Origin: Straminergon stramineum
Lineage: Eukaryota; Streptophyta; Bryopsida; Hypnales; Calliergonaceae
Length of the DNA stretch: 64,000 nt
Direction of reading: 5' to 3'
Assembly: GCA_963920665.1 (NCBI GenBank)
Contig: OY987273.1
Coordinates: forward strand, 6,202,501-6,266,500
Both the position numbers and the translations under genes were made by a program. The notes below the pieces were generated by a model. That model saw only the letters and a list, made by a program, of their open reading frames with translations, was not told the DNA's origin and made no database searches. Shown here piece by piece: positions 48,433 through 59,400 of the stretch (position 1 is the stretch's first letter; every line of letters starts with the position of its first letter).

Positions 48433-51400
48433 ATGGACATGGCACTTGTTCACGGTGACGGGTCTAGCATTCCAATTTCATTTCCTTGTAGCGATGATGG
48501 TGTAGCATGCATATCTGCATTGATTCTCAATATTAGGTTCAACTTGGAGTTGTCTTCTTTATGGGTGGAGGAGGAGATATTCGATTCTGAGGGAGTTCAA
48601 GTCATATCTACTGTCATGCTACCGAAGATCAAGAATGACTCAGGAGTCATGTGGAAGCTTTCCCCAGGCAGGTACCATACTTTCGGTACTCCAAGGGTCA
48701 CTAGGTCAATGTCAACAGAAATTCTCACACCCGGATCTGCAACCTCTACTGTTCGGATGTCTTGGGGAACTTGTGTAAAGGTAGAGTCTCCAAGTTATAA
48801 CCATATTGATCTTACAGAGTCTTCCGATGATGATGTTGTTGTTATCATTGATGAGAATCCCAAGCTCTCTACCATACCTGAAAAGTGTGAAGACACTCTA
48901 TTCGATGTGGACAACATTGAGCATGATAGCACATTGCATCCTTATGTTCATCAAAGGGAAACTAAATTTGTGAGTGTCTTGGAGTGCCTTAGAGATATGC
49001 AGAGTCGTCCACGTGCTCAGAATGACTTGAAGTTTGTAAACCTCAACGCACTTCGTTGTGAATCTGTTCGACATCTTCCTCAATCATTTAATGGAGATGT
49101 ACTTTTTGAGTTACCTCCTCTTCCTTCTTCCTTTTCCCTTTCCGGAACTCGACCCAGCTCAAACTCTTCATCTTCTATAGGTCGATAGCTAGAGGGCATG
49201 GACCGTAAGTTTGATGGACACAATTGGACACACACACACACCACTAATATTGCGAATGACTTTGGCCTAAAGTTCCGCTACTCATTGTGTGTGGGCCACC
49301 TTGTTTGCAAAAACAAAGCATGCCCTAGACTACGGCGCAATGGCAACAAAAATGAGACAGAGTGGGAGGGGTCATCACCTACCATCTTTGTTGTGGGAGA
49401 GCAATCACCAACAAAGTCTAATCTTATATGTTGGATTTGTAAGGAAGTTCCTTCATGCAAAGCTCAGTGTCCTTGTCGTATGTATAGGGTCTTGAACTCT
49501 TCAGGTCTTCCTAGAGCTTGTATCCATGTTGGTATTCACAATCATCCTGTGGGTAAAGGCATTTGTCGCGATTCTGTTGATCAAACAACATCTTTAATTA
49601 GTCAAGAAGTATCAAAGACACCAACTGCAACAAATTCAGCCATTCGGCTTGCTGCTAGTAAGGAGTTTCTTGCATCTGAATTGTTTAGAGAGGAAGGATT
49701 ACAAAGTGACCGAAAGCCCCTCCGTGGAGAGGCCCTTGAAGTTGTCATGGAGAAATGCAGGATACTTAGTTCTCCGAGTATTCGAAATACCATCTTAGGT
49801 TTCCGTCACAGTACGAATGGAGGACCCATTGACAACATTATCTAATTGAAAATGAGAAGTGCTTACTCTTTTATTCAAGATAGTGTTTTTCCAAGACAAG
49901 GTAAAGAGAAGGTTTACCTTTTCAAGATGTCTGAGGAAGGTCCAGGAAGTGGAGTGGACTTGGTAAGGCGAATGCAAACTGGTGGAGACTTGCAAAACTC
50001 TTGGTGCATGTTTGATCATGTGAAGAGGGTGAAGGGATGGACGTCGATGGCTGCCCATGTTTACAATCCTGAGTTTTGTCGAGTTCAAACTATTTGCGTC
50101 TGCGACATGATGAGTGAAGATGCTTGGTCACAAGAGCAAATGTGGAGATCCCTTAACTCCGTTATGGCGCGCCATGGGATTTCTTCTCCAAATTTCAAGG
50201 GTTTTATGGCTGACAACACAATGGCCAACTGGCATGCTGTTCGTGTGGTATATGGAAGTGGCAACAAGCAAGAGCCAATGCAAGATCGGGAGCGCTCCTG
50301 TCTACTTCATTGGACAACATTGCTAAATAGACACACTAAGAAGCTCATTCGCGTAGAGTTCCAAGAAACTCACAAGATGCTTTGTAAACAATACAAAGAT
50401 GCAAAGTCGATGGCGGAAGCGGAAGAAAGATATTTAGGAATCAAAGGTTGGTGGCTCTCTTCAAGAGCTGCATCAGAGGACTCTCTTCAAGAATTAGATG
50501 ATTGGTTAGGTTTCTGGCACTTCCGATATCGACAATGGGGTGGATTTCTTGAATTGGTAAGGCATATGCCTCCTCAAATTTCCATTTCCCTTTTCAATTG
50601 GCCTAATTTCTATTCACTTGCAAGTTCTTTTAATGTCCAAAATGTATGTGTTTTCTATTTTTTTGTTTTCCTTCACATGTACAGAATTTGCACAAATTTG
50701 AGCTAAATACTCAAACTTCATAGTACTAAAATTAGACTTTGGGAACTAAGAAAGCCTTACTGCACCTCTCAAAATTGTTGTTGTTGGTGTAGAACTTGAA
50801 CTTGGAGGAGCTGGCTGAAATGCCTTCATGCAACTTGGCAAAGACAGTTCACAACAAGTGCTTGCAAATGTCTGGGAAGAAGGGAACTTGCTTATATGTC
50901 GCCACCACGGATGACATGATGCGTGCTATTCAACAATCAAAAAATTATTGGGCATACCTCCAAGGGTATGCATCTGGCACAAGTCCCCACTTGGATGAAC
51001 TTCGCCTTCGAGTTGCAAGACGAACCAAAAATCCAGCACAATTTGCCGAGGCTGTCGCCAAATTACCAAGCGCTCACCTATTCACTACACGTGTTCCCCA
51101 TTTAGAAGGTGAAGAAGTCTTTGGATCCTCAAAGCGCAAACTAAATCTGCCACTTGGGTTAGATGGTGACTCTCACCACCACGATACAGTGAACTTCTCT
51201 ACACCAAAAGTTCAAACTCGGTTAGTAAGAGCACGTACAAAAGTAGGCGCATCAACACCAGTGCCAATGTTGATACAAGAAGCAGAACCAAGTACAATAC
51301 GCCCTCACGCTACTAAGGTACTTGAAACAAATTGCAACCCTTCTCTGTGGCACATTGCTAGGTGTATGAAGGAAGGAAAGACTTGTCATGGAGTTCAAGT

Positions 51401-52208
51401 TGGAATGAAGAAGAAATGTGGGGCTAAGATAAACAAGGCAAACAAGAGTGGAACAGCAACACCTACCTACAACGGCCGCATGACAGAATATGGAACCAAG
51501 GCCATTATAAACTTTGATTTCTGGTTTTGCTCAGAAGACCTCATGCGTTGCGTAGGAGGCTCTAAGGTGAAGTGGGTTCATGACTGGCCTCCTCTTCCAA
51601 ATGTTTGGCCTATTGCATGTGGGACACATCTCACCAAATCAAAGATCCTTTCTTTAGAGGAAGTAGGTTTCCAATTGCAAACTAAGAATATAGATGAACC
51701 ATCGCTCCACCTCTTTAATGAAGAGAGTACAGGGAGAGGTCTGTCCCTCCTTCACTCGAAGCAACTAGATAGCAATCTACAACCATCTAACGGTGACATG
51801 CACCCCACGAAGTGATTGGGAAGGACCATCTGGCAAAACCCTAATGCGCCTACAGTTGACCATCGCAACAAATGGGAGACTACACGAAACTTAAAAGCTG
51901 TCATTCAATCTGTAGTTGTTATTCCATACCCTAGTTATGGTAGGGTGATTTCTCTAATATCTGGTATCTTACCCTACCAAAAGGTCTATCGAATCACAAT
52001 TTCGGACTTCCCTGCTTGTACCTGTGAAGACTTCATCACCATGAGTACAGCTGCACTTGGTAGTAGGAAATCATGGGTAAATTGCAAGCATTTGTATTAT
52101 GTCTTTAGGTTCATTTGTAAGGCAAACTCTAAGGATGACAAGTACATACATGCACCAAGTCTGAGCTTTGATGAAGTGAAGCTACTTCTTGTAGGTAGCA
52201 ATCTATAA
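48433..52208 (+). pseudogene. MULE-type transposase with N-terminal Cys/His finger and C-terminal SWIM zinc finger
   Basis: Exon 1 starts at ATG 48433 and ends at 50643; an intron (50644-50792, GTATGT...TGTAG) is followed by exon 2 ending in TAA at 52206-52208. Residues of a Cys/His finger lie at about 49290-49550 (VCKNKACPRL, ICWICKEVPSCKAQCPC, ACIHVGIHNHPV). The central part (ICVCDMMSEDAW, FKGFMADNTMANWHAV, SCLLHWTTLLNRH; about 50090-50340) follows the MULE order of two Asp followed by a C..H motif. A SWIM finger (C-T-C at 52017-52025, then NCKH at about 52080-52091) is typical of the MULE/FAR1 group. Only three stops interrupt it: TAG 49186, TAA 49843 and TGA 51813, so decay is recent. It is transcribed away from the ParB/methyltransferase gene, with about 560 bases between the two starts. 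Confidence 0.75.
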
Positions 52209-53068
52209 GATATTATGTATGTGCCTTGTAATAGATAGTAAAACCACTTATGTTTAAAGGTGGATATAGAATTGTCAATTGGAGTAGTTGCAAAATATCC
52301 CAAATCCTAATTAGATTGAGGTGGAAATAGTTCATGACAACCCAAGGACCACTCAAATCATATGTAAAATCATAAACATCAAAAAAAATATATAAGAAAG
52401 AGGTTGAATTCAACCAAACAACAGTGTAGGATGAAATGTTACAATTCTACAAATGAATCATGAAGGTGCTCCTTAGTTCCAAGGAGTACTTCACCAATAA
52501 CCATATCCCAACAACATTATACGATTGATTATTAAATATCTCCAAATAAACCTTCAAAGTGCTCTTTGGTTCTAAAGAACACTAAACCAACCTCAAATTA
52601 TTTAACAAAGTTTTGAGATAAACAATGCAAATTGTAATAATTTTTGTAAATTAATATTTGGGGAAAAATGAAAAAATGAAAAAGGCATTTTTTAGGACAT
52701 GTACTACAGTAGTAGAGTGTGAAAAAAAGTCATTTTTGGATGGATGATGGATGGATGATTTGGATGAAGTTCATTTATACATAAGATCTTTAGTTGTGAA
52801 ATCATCTTGTTGCAAGAAATGCTAGTCCTTAATTGATGCCCTTCATACATCATTTGATTGCAAATTGATTATTTTGAATAAAACTTATGCAAAAAAACTT
52901 TATAAATTTTTCTATTCTTCATTTCTAACATTACTATATTTCAATCTAACAAGCCTATTTATTACTCTGACATTACTATATTTAGGTCTGACAAGCCTAT
53001 TTATTACTCTCACATGTCTATTTTTAATAAATATCCTCATAGTGAGTGCTCAAATCTAATCTTTTGTT
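52209..53068. other. 3' flank of MULE gene with 42-bp duplication and GGATGGAT microsatellite
   Basis: Positions 52928-52969 and 52970-53011 are direct copies of a 42-base unit (ACATTACTATATTT...). A GGATGGATGATGGATGGATGA microsatellite lies at about 52737-52758. Otherwise AT-rich and unassigned. Confidence 0.55.
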
Positions 53069-53110
53069 GCTCAATGCTCAATGCTCATCGCTCCCCGCTC
53101 ATATTCTAGC
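53069..53110 (+). repeat. right copy of heptamer-based inverted repeat
   Basis: Reads GCTCAAT GCTCAAT GCTCATC GCTCCCC followed by GCTCATATTCTAGC, the reverse complement of the block at 39928-39976 with four heptamers instead of five. Outward similarity (CCTGATATT against CCTGAATATT) may extend the match by about 20 bases. Confidence 0.55.
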
Positions 53111-53147
53111 GTCGTTGTCCTGATATTCACACCCTAAGACCTAGTTT

Positions 53148-53168
53148 CCCCCCCCCCCTCGCCCCCCC
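53148..53168 (+). repeat. poly(C) tract
   Basis: Eleven C, then TCG, then seven C. It follows the right inverted repeat and precedes the relic at 53270. G-rich on the minus strand, so it could fold into a quadruplex; it is also a place where assembly errors are likely. Confidence 0.6.
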
Positions 53169-53269
53169 GTGCAGCCAACGTACAACATTCACTTCGAAAA
53201 TGGACTAAATATGCACCACTTTTGCTACAATGTAATGTGCATTTGCCCATTGGAGTTTGTAATTAGGGG

Positions 53270-54008
53270 ATGACTACGGTTATAACTAACCCAAAGAAGT
53301 CATTGCATACATTCACTTCAATAGACAAGCAAGACAAAGCATTGCGAAGGAGATGGTGGGTGGATCCCAACATTACATATGTGCACAAAAGAGATGTAGA
53401 TGTCGAGAACATACCAAGCCTTTCCAAGAAATCCGAAGAATTTTTTGTTGGTCAACTAGCTCAAAACATCAACAAAGAATGCATGTTTGAGGCATACTAC
53501 AAGTTGCAACTTGAATCCAACAGTTGACATGTGAAGTACAACCATAAAGATTTTGCACTTGTGTTTCAGAGGTACTTGGAGCGAATTTACAAAGGCGAGA
53601 ATAGTTTGGCACAAATCATCTTTAAATTTACTTCTTAGTTCAATTGGCCTATATAGATGAACACTTCTAAGGCCTTATTCGTTAAATTGAGACAAAATGG
53701 TTATTTTGAGACTTTGAAAAATGAGTGTGAAGCTTCATTGAGGTAATAGTTGTTGAACCCAACGATAAAAACCAAGGACACATAGTTTTGAATAAGGGTT
53801 GGGTTCAAATGACTTAAAACAAGTTCCTCGAATTACATCGATTGCAAGAACTCATGAAAAGACATATTTAGAAGTTCATTCAAGAATGTACCAAAGCCCT
53901 TGGAAAAATGAAATGCAAGTGAATTTTAGTTCAATCCGTTTGACTTATTTGGGAGATTTAATACACAAAGAGTATGTAACTTTTTGTTCACAATGTCCTT
54001 TGAAGTGA
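53270..54008 (+). pseudogene. hypothetical protein relic
   Basis: From ATG at 53270 an 85-codon frame (LRRRWWVDPNITYVHKRDVD, LAQNINKECMFEAYYKLQL) stops at TGA 53525 but carries on in frame with coding character (FALVFQRYLERIYKGENSLA) past TAG codons near 53636 and 53657. After a frameshift a second segment ends at 54006. Not recognised. It reads outward from the right inverted repeat, as the 39.7 kb gene does from the left one, but the two proteins do not look alike. Confidence 0.4.
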
Positions 54009-54179
54009 TTGAATTATGAAGGCAAATGATTGCCTAGAATGTAAGTAGTAACAAGGAACATTACTGTACATGTAAGAGTACTGAACTACTTCAGGTATTT
54101 TTTTGTGATTATTTTCTATGCTATTAATAATAAAAGAGACCCCGAAGTTTATTTGGCTTCAGAAACTTCAGTTGGTCAC

Positions 54180-54947
54180 CTAGGCATCGCTATTGGATGT
54201 ACTATTGCTCTTGGTTGCTTCCATTGCTTTTATCTTTGCTAGACCTTTAAAGATATCATCGCATCGGGAATGATAGTGTCGCCCACTTCCACCACGCAAA
54301 TCCAAACTTTGAGATCCATCGTCTTTTCGCTTTGGCCTTTGAGTAGCTTGAGGCACCTCTAAAGTGGAAAGTGATTTTGACCCTCGAGGAGGTAGCCTCG
54401 ATAGTGTTGCATTGACATTGTCCACGTATGGAAGTCGAGCCCCATCCGTTTTCAAGTCAAGCAATCGCTTGTGATCTCTGAAAATTCGTTGCCGGAAGAG
54501 ACTGTCGGCAGAAGGAGATCGTCTAGCTCTAACAGCCAGTGAGGGACGAGGCTGTTTATCTTGGAGCCGAGGTCCAAGAGCATCAGTCGTAGGCAAGGGC
54601 AATGCACTCTTTGCCTCATGGTCGAACACAGGCGTCGCCTTACGTCTAGCAATGTCATTAAGAAGCTGTTGAATCGTGAGCGAGGATTGAAGTGCATCCT
54701 CAAGCCGAGGACAACTTGCCGGTTCGTCTTGTGGTAGGTCTAGTTTACGATTGATTGCAGCATCAGTCCGTGGAGCAGGGGAGAACGAGTCCCCTTGGGT
54801 CGAGGATGCTCGTTTCAGCGGCGAAGGAGAGCAGATGGGAGTCATGACAGGTCCACGACTTGGGGGGCTGTCTACAACGCCTTCTTCCACGTCCCCCTTG
54901 GAATAGTCTATGGCCGCAGATGCAGCGTCCGTGGCAGATCGTAACAT
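54180..54947 (-). CDS. hypothetical protein, Ser/Pro/Arg-rich, GC-richer than surroundings
   Basis: An uninterrupted frame of 255 codons up to TAG at 54182-54180, opening at or upstream of ATG 54947. The sequence is low in complexity: Pro/Ser clusters (SPSPLKRASS), acidic DLPQDEP segments and Arg/Lys-rich stretches (RQRIFRDHKRLLDL), suggesting a disordered regulatory or nuclear protein. Its GC content is higher than that of neighbouring DNA. It follows the FCP1-like exon on the same strand and may be a 3' exon of that gene or a separate gene. No known domain recognised. It is one of the few long frames in the window without an internal stop. Confidence 0.45.
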   Translation of the reverse strand: MLRSATDAASAAIDYSKGDVEEGVVDSPPSRGPVMTPICSPSPLKRASSTQGDSFSPAPRTDAAINRKLDLPQDEPASCPRLEDALQSSLTIQQLLNDIARRKATPVFDHEAKSALPLPTTDALGPRLQDKQPRPSLAVRARRSPSADSLFRQRIFRDHKRLLDLKTDGARLPYVDNVNATLSRLPPRGSKSLSTLEVPQATQRPKRKDDGSQSLDLRGGSGRHYHSRCDDIFKGLAKIKAMEATKSNSTSNSDA

Positions 54948-55303
54948 GTATCACTTGGAATACGGAATCATGTCGCAAGTCCCCCCCTCAGATTTGGACT
55001 GGTTGGAGAGTGACCTTTCTGATCCGGAGAGCAAACTCCTGGTTGGCCTTTGCCTTTCCGGTGGTTCAACGAAGCGAACGCCTCCAACCTATAGTACATA
55101 TATGATCAATAAGCCCACCCACATTACCTCCGTCCAACAAATGCAAAAGCATCTTCAATGGAGATTGGGAGACATGTATAGTAACCCCCTGAGTAGATGG
55201 CAAAGATTGAAGAGAAATGCGAACTCAATATATTATTTACAAAAGATCGTAGCATACAAATGGAGGACTATACACAAAATGTTATCTCACATCTAGAAAG
55301 AAT

Positions 55304-56146
55304 CTACTTTACAGCGTACTTCCTACGTCGGCCTCGCTCTATGATTAAGCCTATGCCAGGAAGTTCGTATCTAGAACCCATGACCTTCGATGACTCTCTC
55401 ATAGCGTCTATGAGGTGGTCCACCTTGTAGTCCCCCGCTCCCAATGGGTTCAAACCAATGCGGTTTTCCTCGACGTATGTCCGCATTTGGCCCAGTTGGC
55501 AGTTTGAATCTAGACGTCTGAGCCATGGTAGAAGTTCCCCCATGAGGACGTCATCTCTGCGATTATGGTGCCTCCAAGAGTCTAGGAATATGGCATTTCC
55601 ATTCTCATTGCAGACACTCTTGTTCAGAGAGTTGTCAATGAGAAGCGTATTATCCGAGGTGAAGGACGTGCTTTTGCTCGGATTGCAGAACAAGGTCTCG
55701 GAGAGCACTTTCATATAATGCACTTACTCAGCAAGATGAAAGAACTTTCTCGGAGAGTACTCTATCTTTTTGCATTGTTCCTGACTGAGTATATCGTAGG
55801 GTGCTCTACAACCATTGAATAGGTGTCCAACGATGGGTTTTGTGTTGCGCTTCAACATCGTGGTCCACACTAAGACCCTATCCGCAATCGCCGAAACCTC
55901 TCGAAGGAATTTGCCCAGATTTTGTCAAGCGAATACCGCCTTGGGTCTAATGATCGTGGGATTTCTGTGGCAGAGAACATTGTCTTTGAGCTTGTACGGT
56001 TTGAATTTCTCCTCGTAGGACTTCATCGCCGTTTGACAGAGTATACTGTTCAAGTCGAAGACAATGTTTAGCTACTTCCTCCGCGGTGGAGGAAGTACAG
56101 GAGGCACATTCCTAGGCACGATCTCTCTTCCACCCTCCGCTACTAC
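55304..56146 (-). pseudogene. FCP1-like HAD phosphatase domain exon
   Basis: An exon begins after a good polypyrimidine-AG acceptor (TTGTTATGCTCTGATCAG) at 56146 and ends at TAG 55306-55304. NIVFDLNSILCQTA matches the nucleophile motif of FCP1/NIF-type HAD phosphatases, with Asn in place of the second Asp, a variant I recall from plant FCP1-like proteins. ADRVLVWTTMLKRN fits the T-containing motif II region and NTLLIDNSLNKSVCNENGNAI the D-[DN] motif IV region. Three stops interrupt it: TAG 56074 (just before the nucleophile motif), TGA 55927 and TAA 55726, each a one-step C-to-T change from a Gln or Arg codon. Role unclear: CTD-type phosphatase or a captured host gene fragment. It may be a downstream exon set of the ParB-like gene at 61.3-56.5 kb. 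Confidence 0.55.
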
Positions 56147-56467
56147 CTGATCAGAGCATAACAACAAAGAAATGAAGTTACCTATTTAAATGCAAAAACG
56201 GGTGAGCCAGAAAGGGGAGAAATGCATTGAATTCCACTAATCGATTGTAGTCTCCCAGTACGAAGTGCTTTCATTGGTAGTGGGCAGTGCACACTTTCAG
56301 GTTTTTCAAGCTGGTCACCCAAAACATCAAAAGCAAGAACCAATTAGACTATAGGATATTTGAAAAATGTGCATATTTTATTTACATAGATTACATGATA
56401 TAGGTGAAAATTCTTTGTTTCAAATAGGGTCGCAAAATCTATTCTAACAGAACTATGGTACACTAGA

Positions 56468-59400
56468 CTACATGAGAAGGAGCCGCAAACGTATATGTAG
56501 TCCACGCGCAAGCAATCAACGAGTGGCTACACCATCCTGCCATGCAGCAGGAGTACATATGAGATTCGATGACTACTCAAAGCCTTCTCCCTACTCTTCA
56601 TACACACTGACATGATCGACTTCAAGTTCTATCGACTCAATCGAAACCGTATGGGTCAGAGGGTTGTACCTAAGCAGATCCATGCTCTTGAGGCTCATCC
56701 CCTCCCATTGGCGCTATAGTAGGAGGCTCCCCTTGGATCTCCTCTTGCACATTATCCTGGGTATCGTCCTCGCTCGCTTCGTAGTCGACCCTTTCTTCCT
56801 CTGCGGATAAAGGTGATTGCAACTCCTCCACGACCTGAGACGACGTCCCGCACACCGGTGTCTCCATCTCCGTTGCTTGTGAAACAAGACCAGATTCCAC
56901 TTCACCCTTATCATCACCTCGATGATACTACTGTGGAACTTCTGTCTCTTCTCCTGCTTGAGAGACATCCGCAGCTCCAGGAACAAGGACTTCGAATGCC
57001 GCTTAGTTTGGAGAAGAAACCCTTGGCAGTTGGGATGCTAGTGTTGAGCTGACTAGATCCTCATGGGCGAGGGAAACATAGTCCTGGTTATCCTCGACTC
57101 GAGGATAAGACAATACAAGTACTGGAGGTTGCATTTCCTACAAGACAGAAACATGGAGTGTCGAAGGCGCAGGCTGAGGAGCTGGAGCCCTAAAAATGAA
57201 CAATGGTAGGCTTTGAGATTGGCTACTCTGCGAATTCATCGCCTGCAGAAGCAATGCAACCTGACTGTTGAGCTCAAAGAATTGAGCCTACGACTCCTCT
57301 TACATTTTCAACATTTTGGCATTTGTCTCTGCATTTTTCGCAACTGCATCTGCTAATTGCTTCTCCTTTGCCTCTTTCTCCGCCATCCGTGCAATTCTTC
57401 TCTCTCGCTTCTCCTTGTCCTTCTGCCACCAATCCTTCTCCACCTTGACGACCACATCGGAGGGTGCAACGACGGGTTTCATCTCCGTCACCGGCGAAAT
57501 GCCTTCCTCCTCCTCCTCGTCGTCCGAGGAATGGGGATGATCAATATCATCATCATCGCTAATGATGATAACCCCCGCCTCCTCTAGCATATTATTTCTT
57601 TGAGAAGGCTGGGGTTCTTCAATGATAGGGCTGTCATCAAGCCCGAACACTTCGTTCATGATCACTTCCTTTTCGGCCTCGATCCTTGCCCTTCTCGGTG
57701 GAAGCACCGCTTCTTGATGTTGCTCACATTCAAACTCCGAATCTGTCTCGATGTCCTCCTCATCGTTAGTAGTTTGCACTAATGGAGGCGAGACCGGAGT
57801 TGCCATCCACGTATGAATCTGAAACGTGTTCGTTCCAAACTCATCGATGCCTTCCACGCTAGGATCACTACATACATGAGGATCCACCGTCTCTCTCTCT
57901 TTGTTAACGGGGGCGACAATAGCAGCCGGTGAATCAAGTGTCATAGGTGGCGACGGAGGCGAGTTCGAATGAACTATGACGGGTCTACGACTTTGTGGTT
58001 TCTCGTAGCACAAAGAATAGGGCGAATTTAAGAACATGAAATTGTTTTTGTCCATTTTCTTCGCAAGATATGAAATTCTCATATACGATTTTGCCTCATC
58101 CTTGTCAACAAAGTGGTAGAAGAATGCCCCGAACATCTACATGAATGACAGAGAAAATTGGTCCAGGATGGTGGATAGTATCCTCGAGTCGAGGATAAAA
58201 TGAAAGATCTAACAAGACAGCGAAAATTCAGATAAAAACAACAAAACATGAAAGCTATCCTTGAATCGATGATACCGAGCGTGAAGTATGGAAATATACC
58301 TTCGCAGTGAGCATGAATTTTGCCCTTGAGTACAAACCGAGGACATTTTCGTCCAGCTTGGCAAACGCATGCAAGATGTCTAGGTAGAACTCCATTCTGA
58401 GTTCACTGGCCTCTATCCTCCACTTCGCCTCCATGTTCTTTGAGGGATCTAAATAGTACACGCAATTCGAAGGCGTGTCATATTCGGATTTCAGTAACTC
58501 ACGAGCGGCGCTTGCAAAAGCATTCACTTTCTTGAAAAGAAAGAGAAGTGGCACATTAGGAGCAGTCCCTCGATTCGTGACGTTATTCAACATCTCTGCT
58601 TTGATCAGAACGTAAGTAGAAAGCACGTGCTCATATTGCCCGAGATTCAACGATGCAAAACGAGTCACAACTTTGATGTCCTCCTTATCTTCCAAAATGA
58701 AGAGCCATACATTCGACTTAGTCATCTTTGGACTCAATTTTTGAAGTAGAAAATCAAGTGCAGGCTCAATTGCGCCTATAGTATCAATAGGAGTTGTTCT
58801 ATGAACCTCTCTAGCGTCCTAGACTGCGAGGTTTATCTCTCGGCTGTGATACTAGTAAGTTGTACTTGTCACCAGCACCCTCGCAGTCATATCGATTCCT
58901 CGGACTTGGACCCCCCCGACCTGGTTTGGAGGTTGATACTTCAACTTCCCGAATCTTGTAAACATATGAAGAACCTCTGAAAATTGTTTTTGGAGATCCT
59001 TCACACGCTTCAACTAGGCATCGTTTTTGAGACGTCTTTTGAAGTACTCAGCCTTGGGATGCGAGATCAAGAAGTCCCATGATGCTGACGTGAATTTGTG
59101 CCTTGCTTTCCATGGCTTCCACACTTTGTCGTCAACATCGCCAGCTGTGTTGGTGAGTATCAAAGCAGGTTTGATGTCCATTAAATCTTGAAGAACAATT
59201 TTCTTCTGCTTCCTCCTCTCTACCCAATCTGCATGAGAAAGGTTGTCTGGCATGAGAACCTTTGTTCTCAAAACTGACACCTTCGGATACAAGGCCTGCC
59301 GTTTGGGAGTCTCTCCAAGCAGGTGTTGCACAAAGATTCCAAAATCCTTATCTGTAAAATGCCCACAATGTTTGAAGAACTCCCGTTTAAGTGACATTGT

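Noticed and set aside
56073..56097. Perfect 10-bp-stem hairpin (TACTTCCTCC...GGAGGAAGTA)
   Set aside because: It lies in the Pro/Arg-coding start of the FCP1-like exon and does not recur; probably a by-product of codon content.
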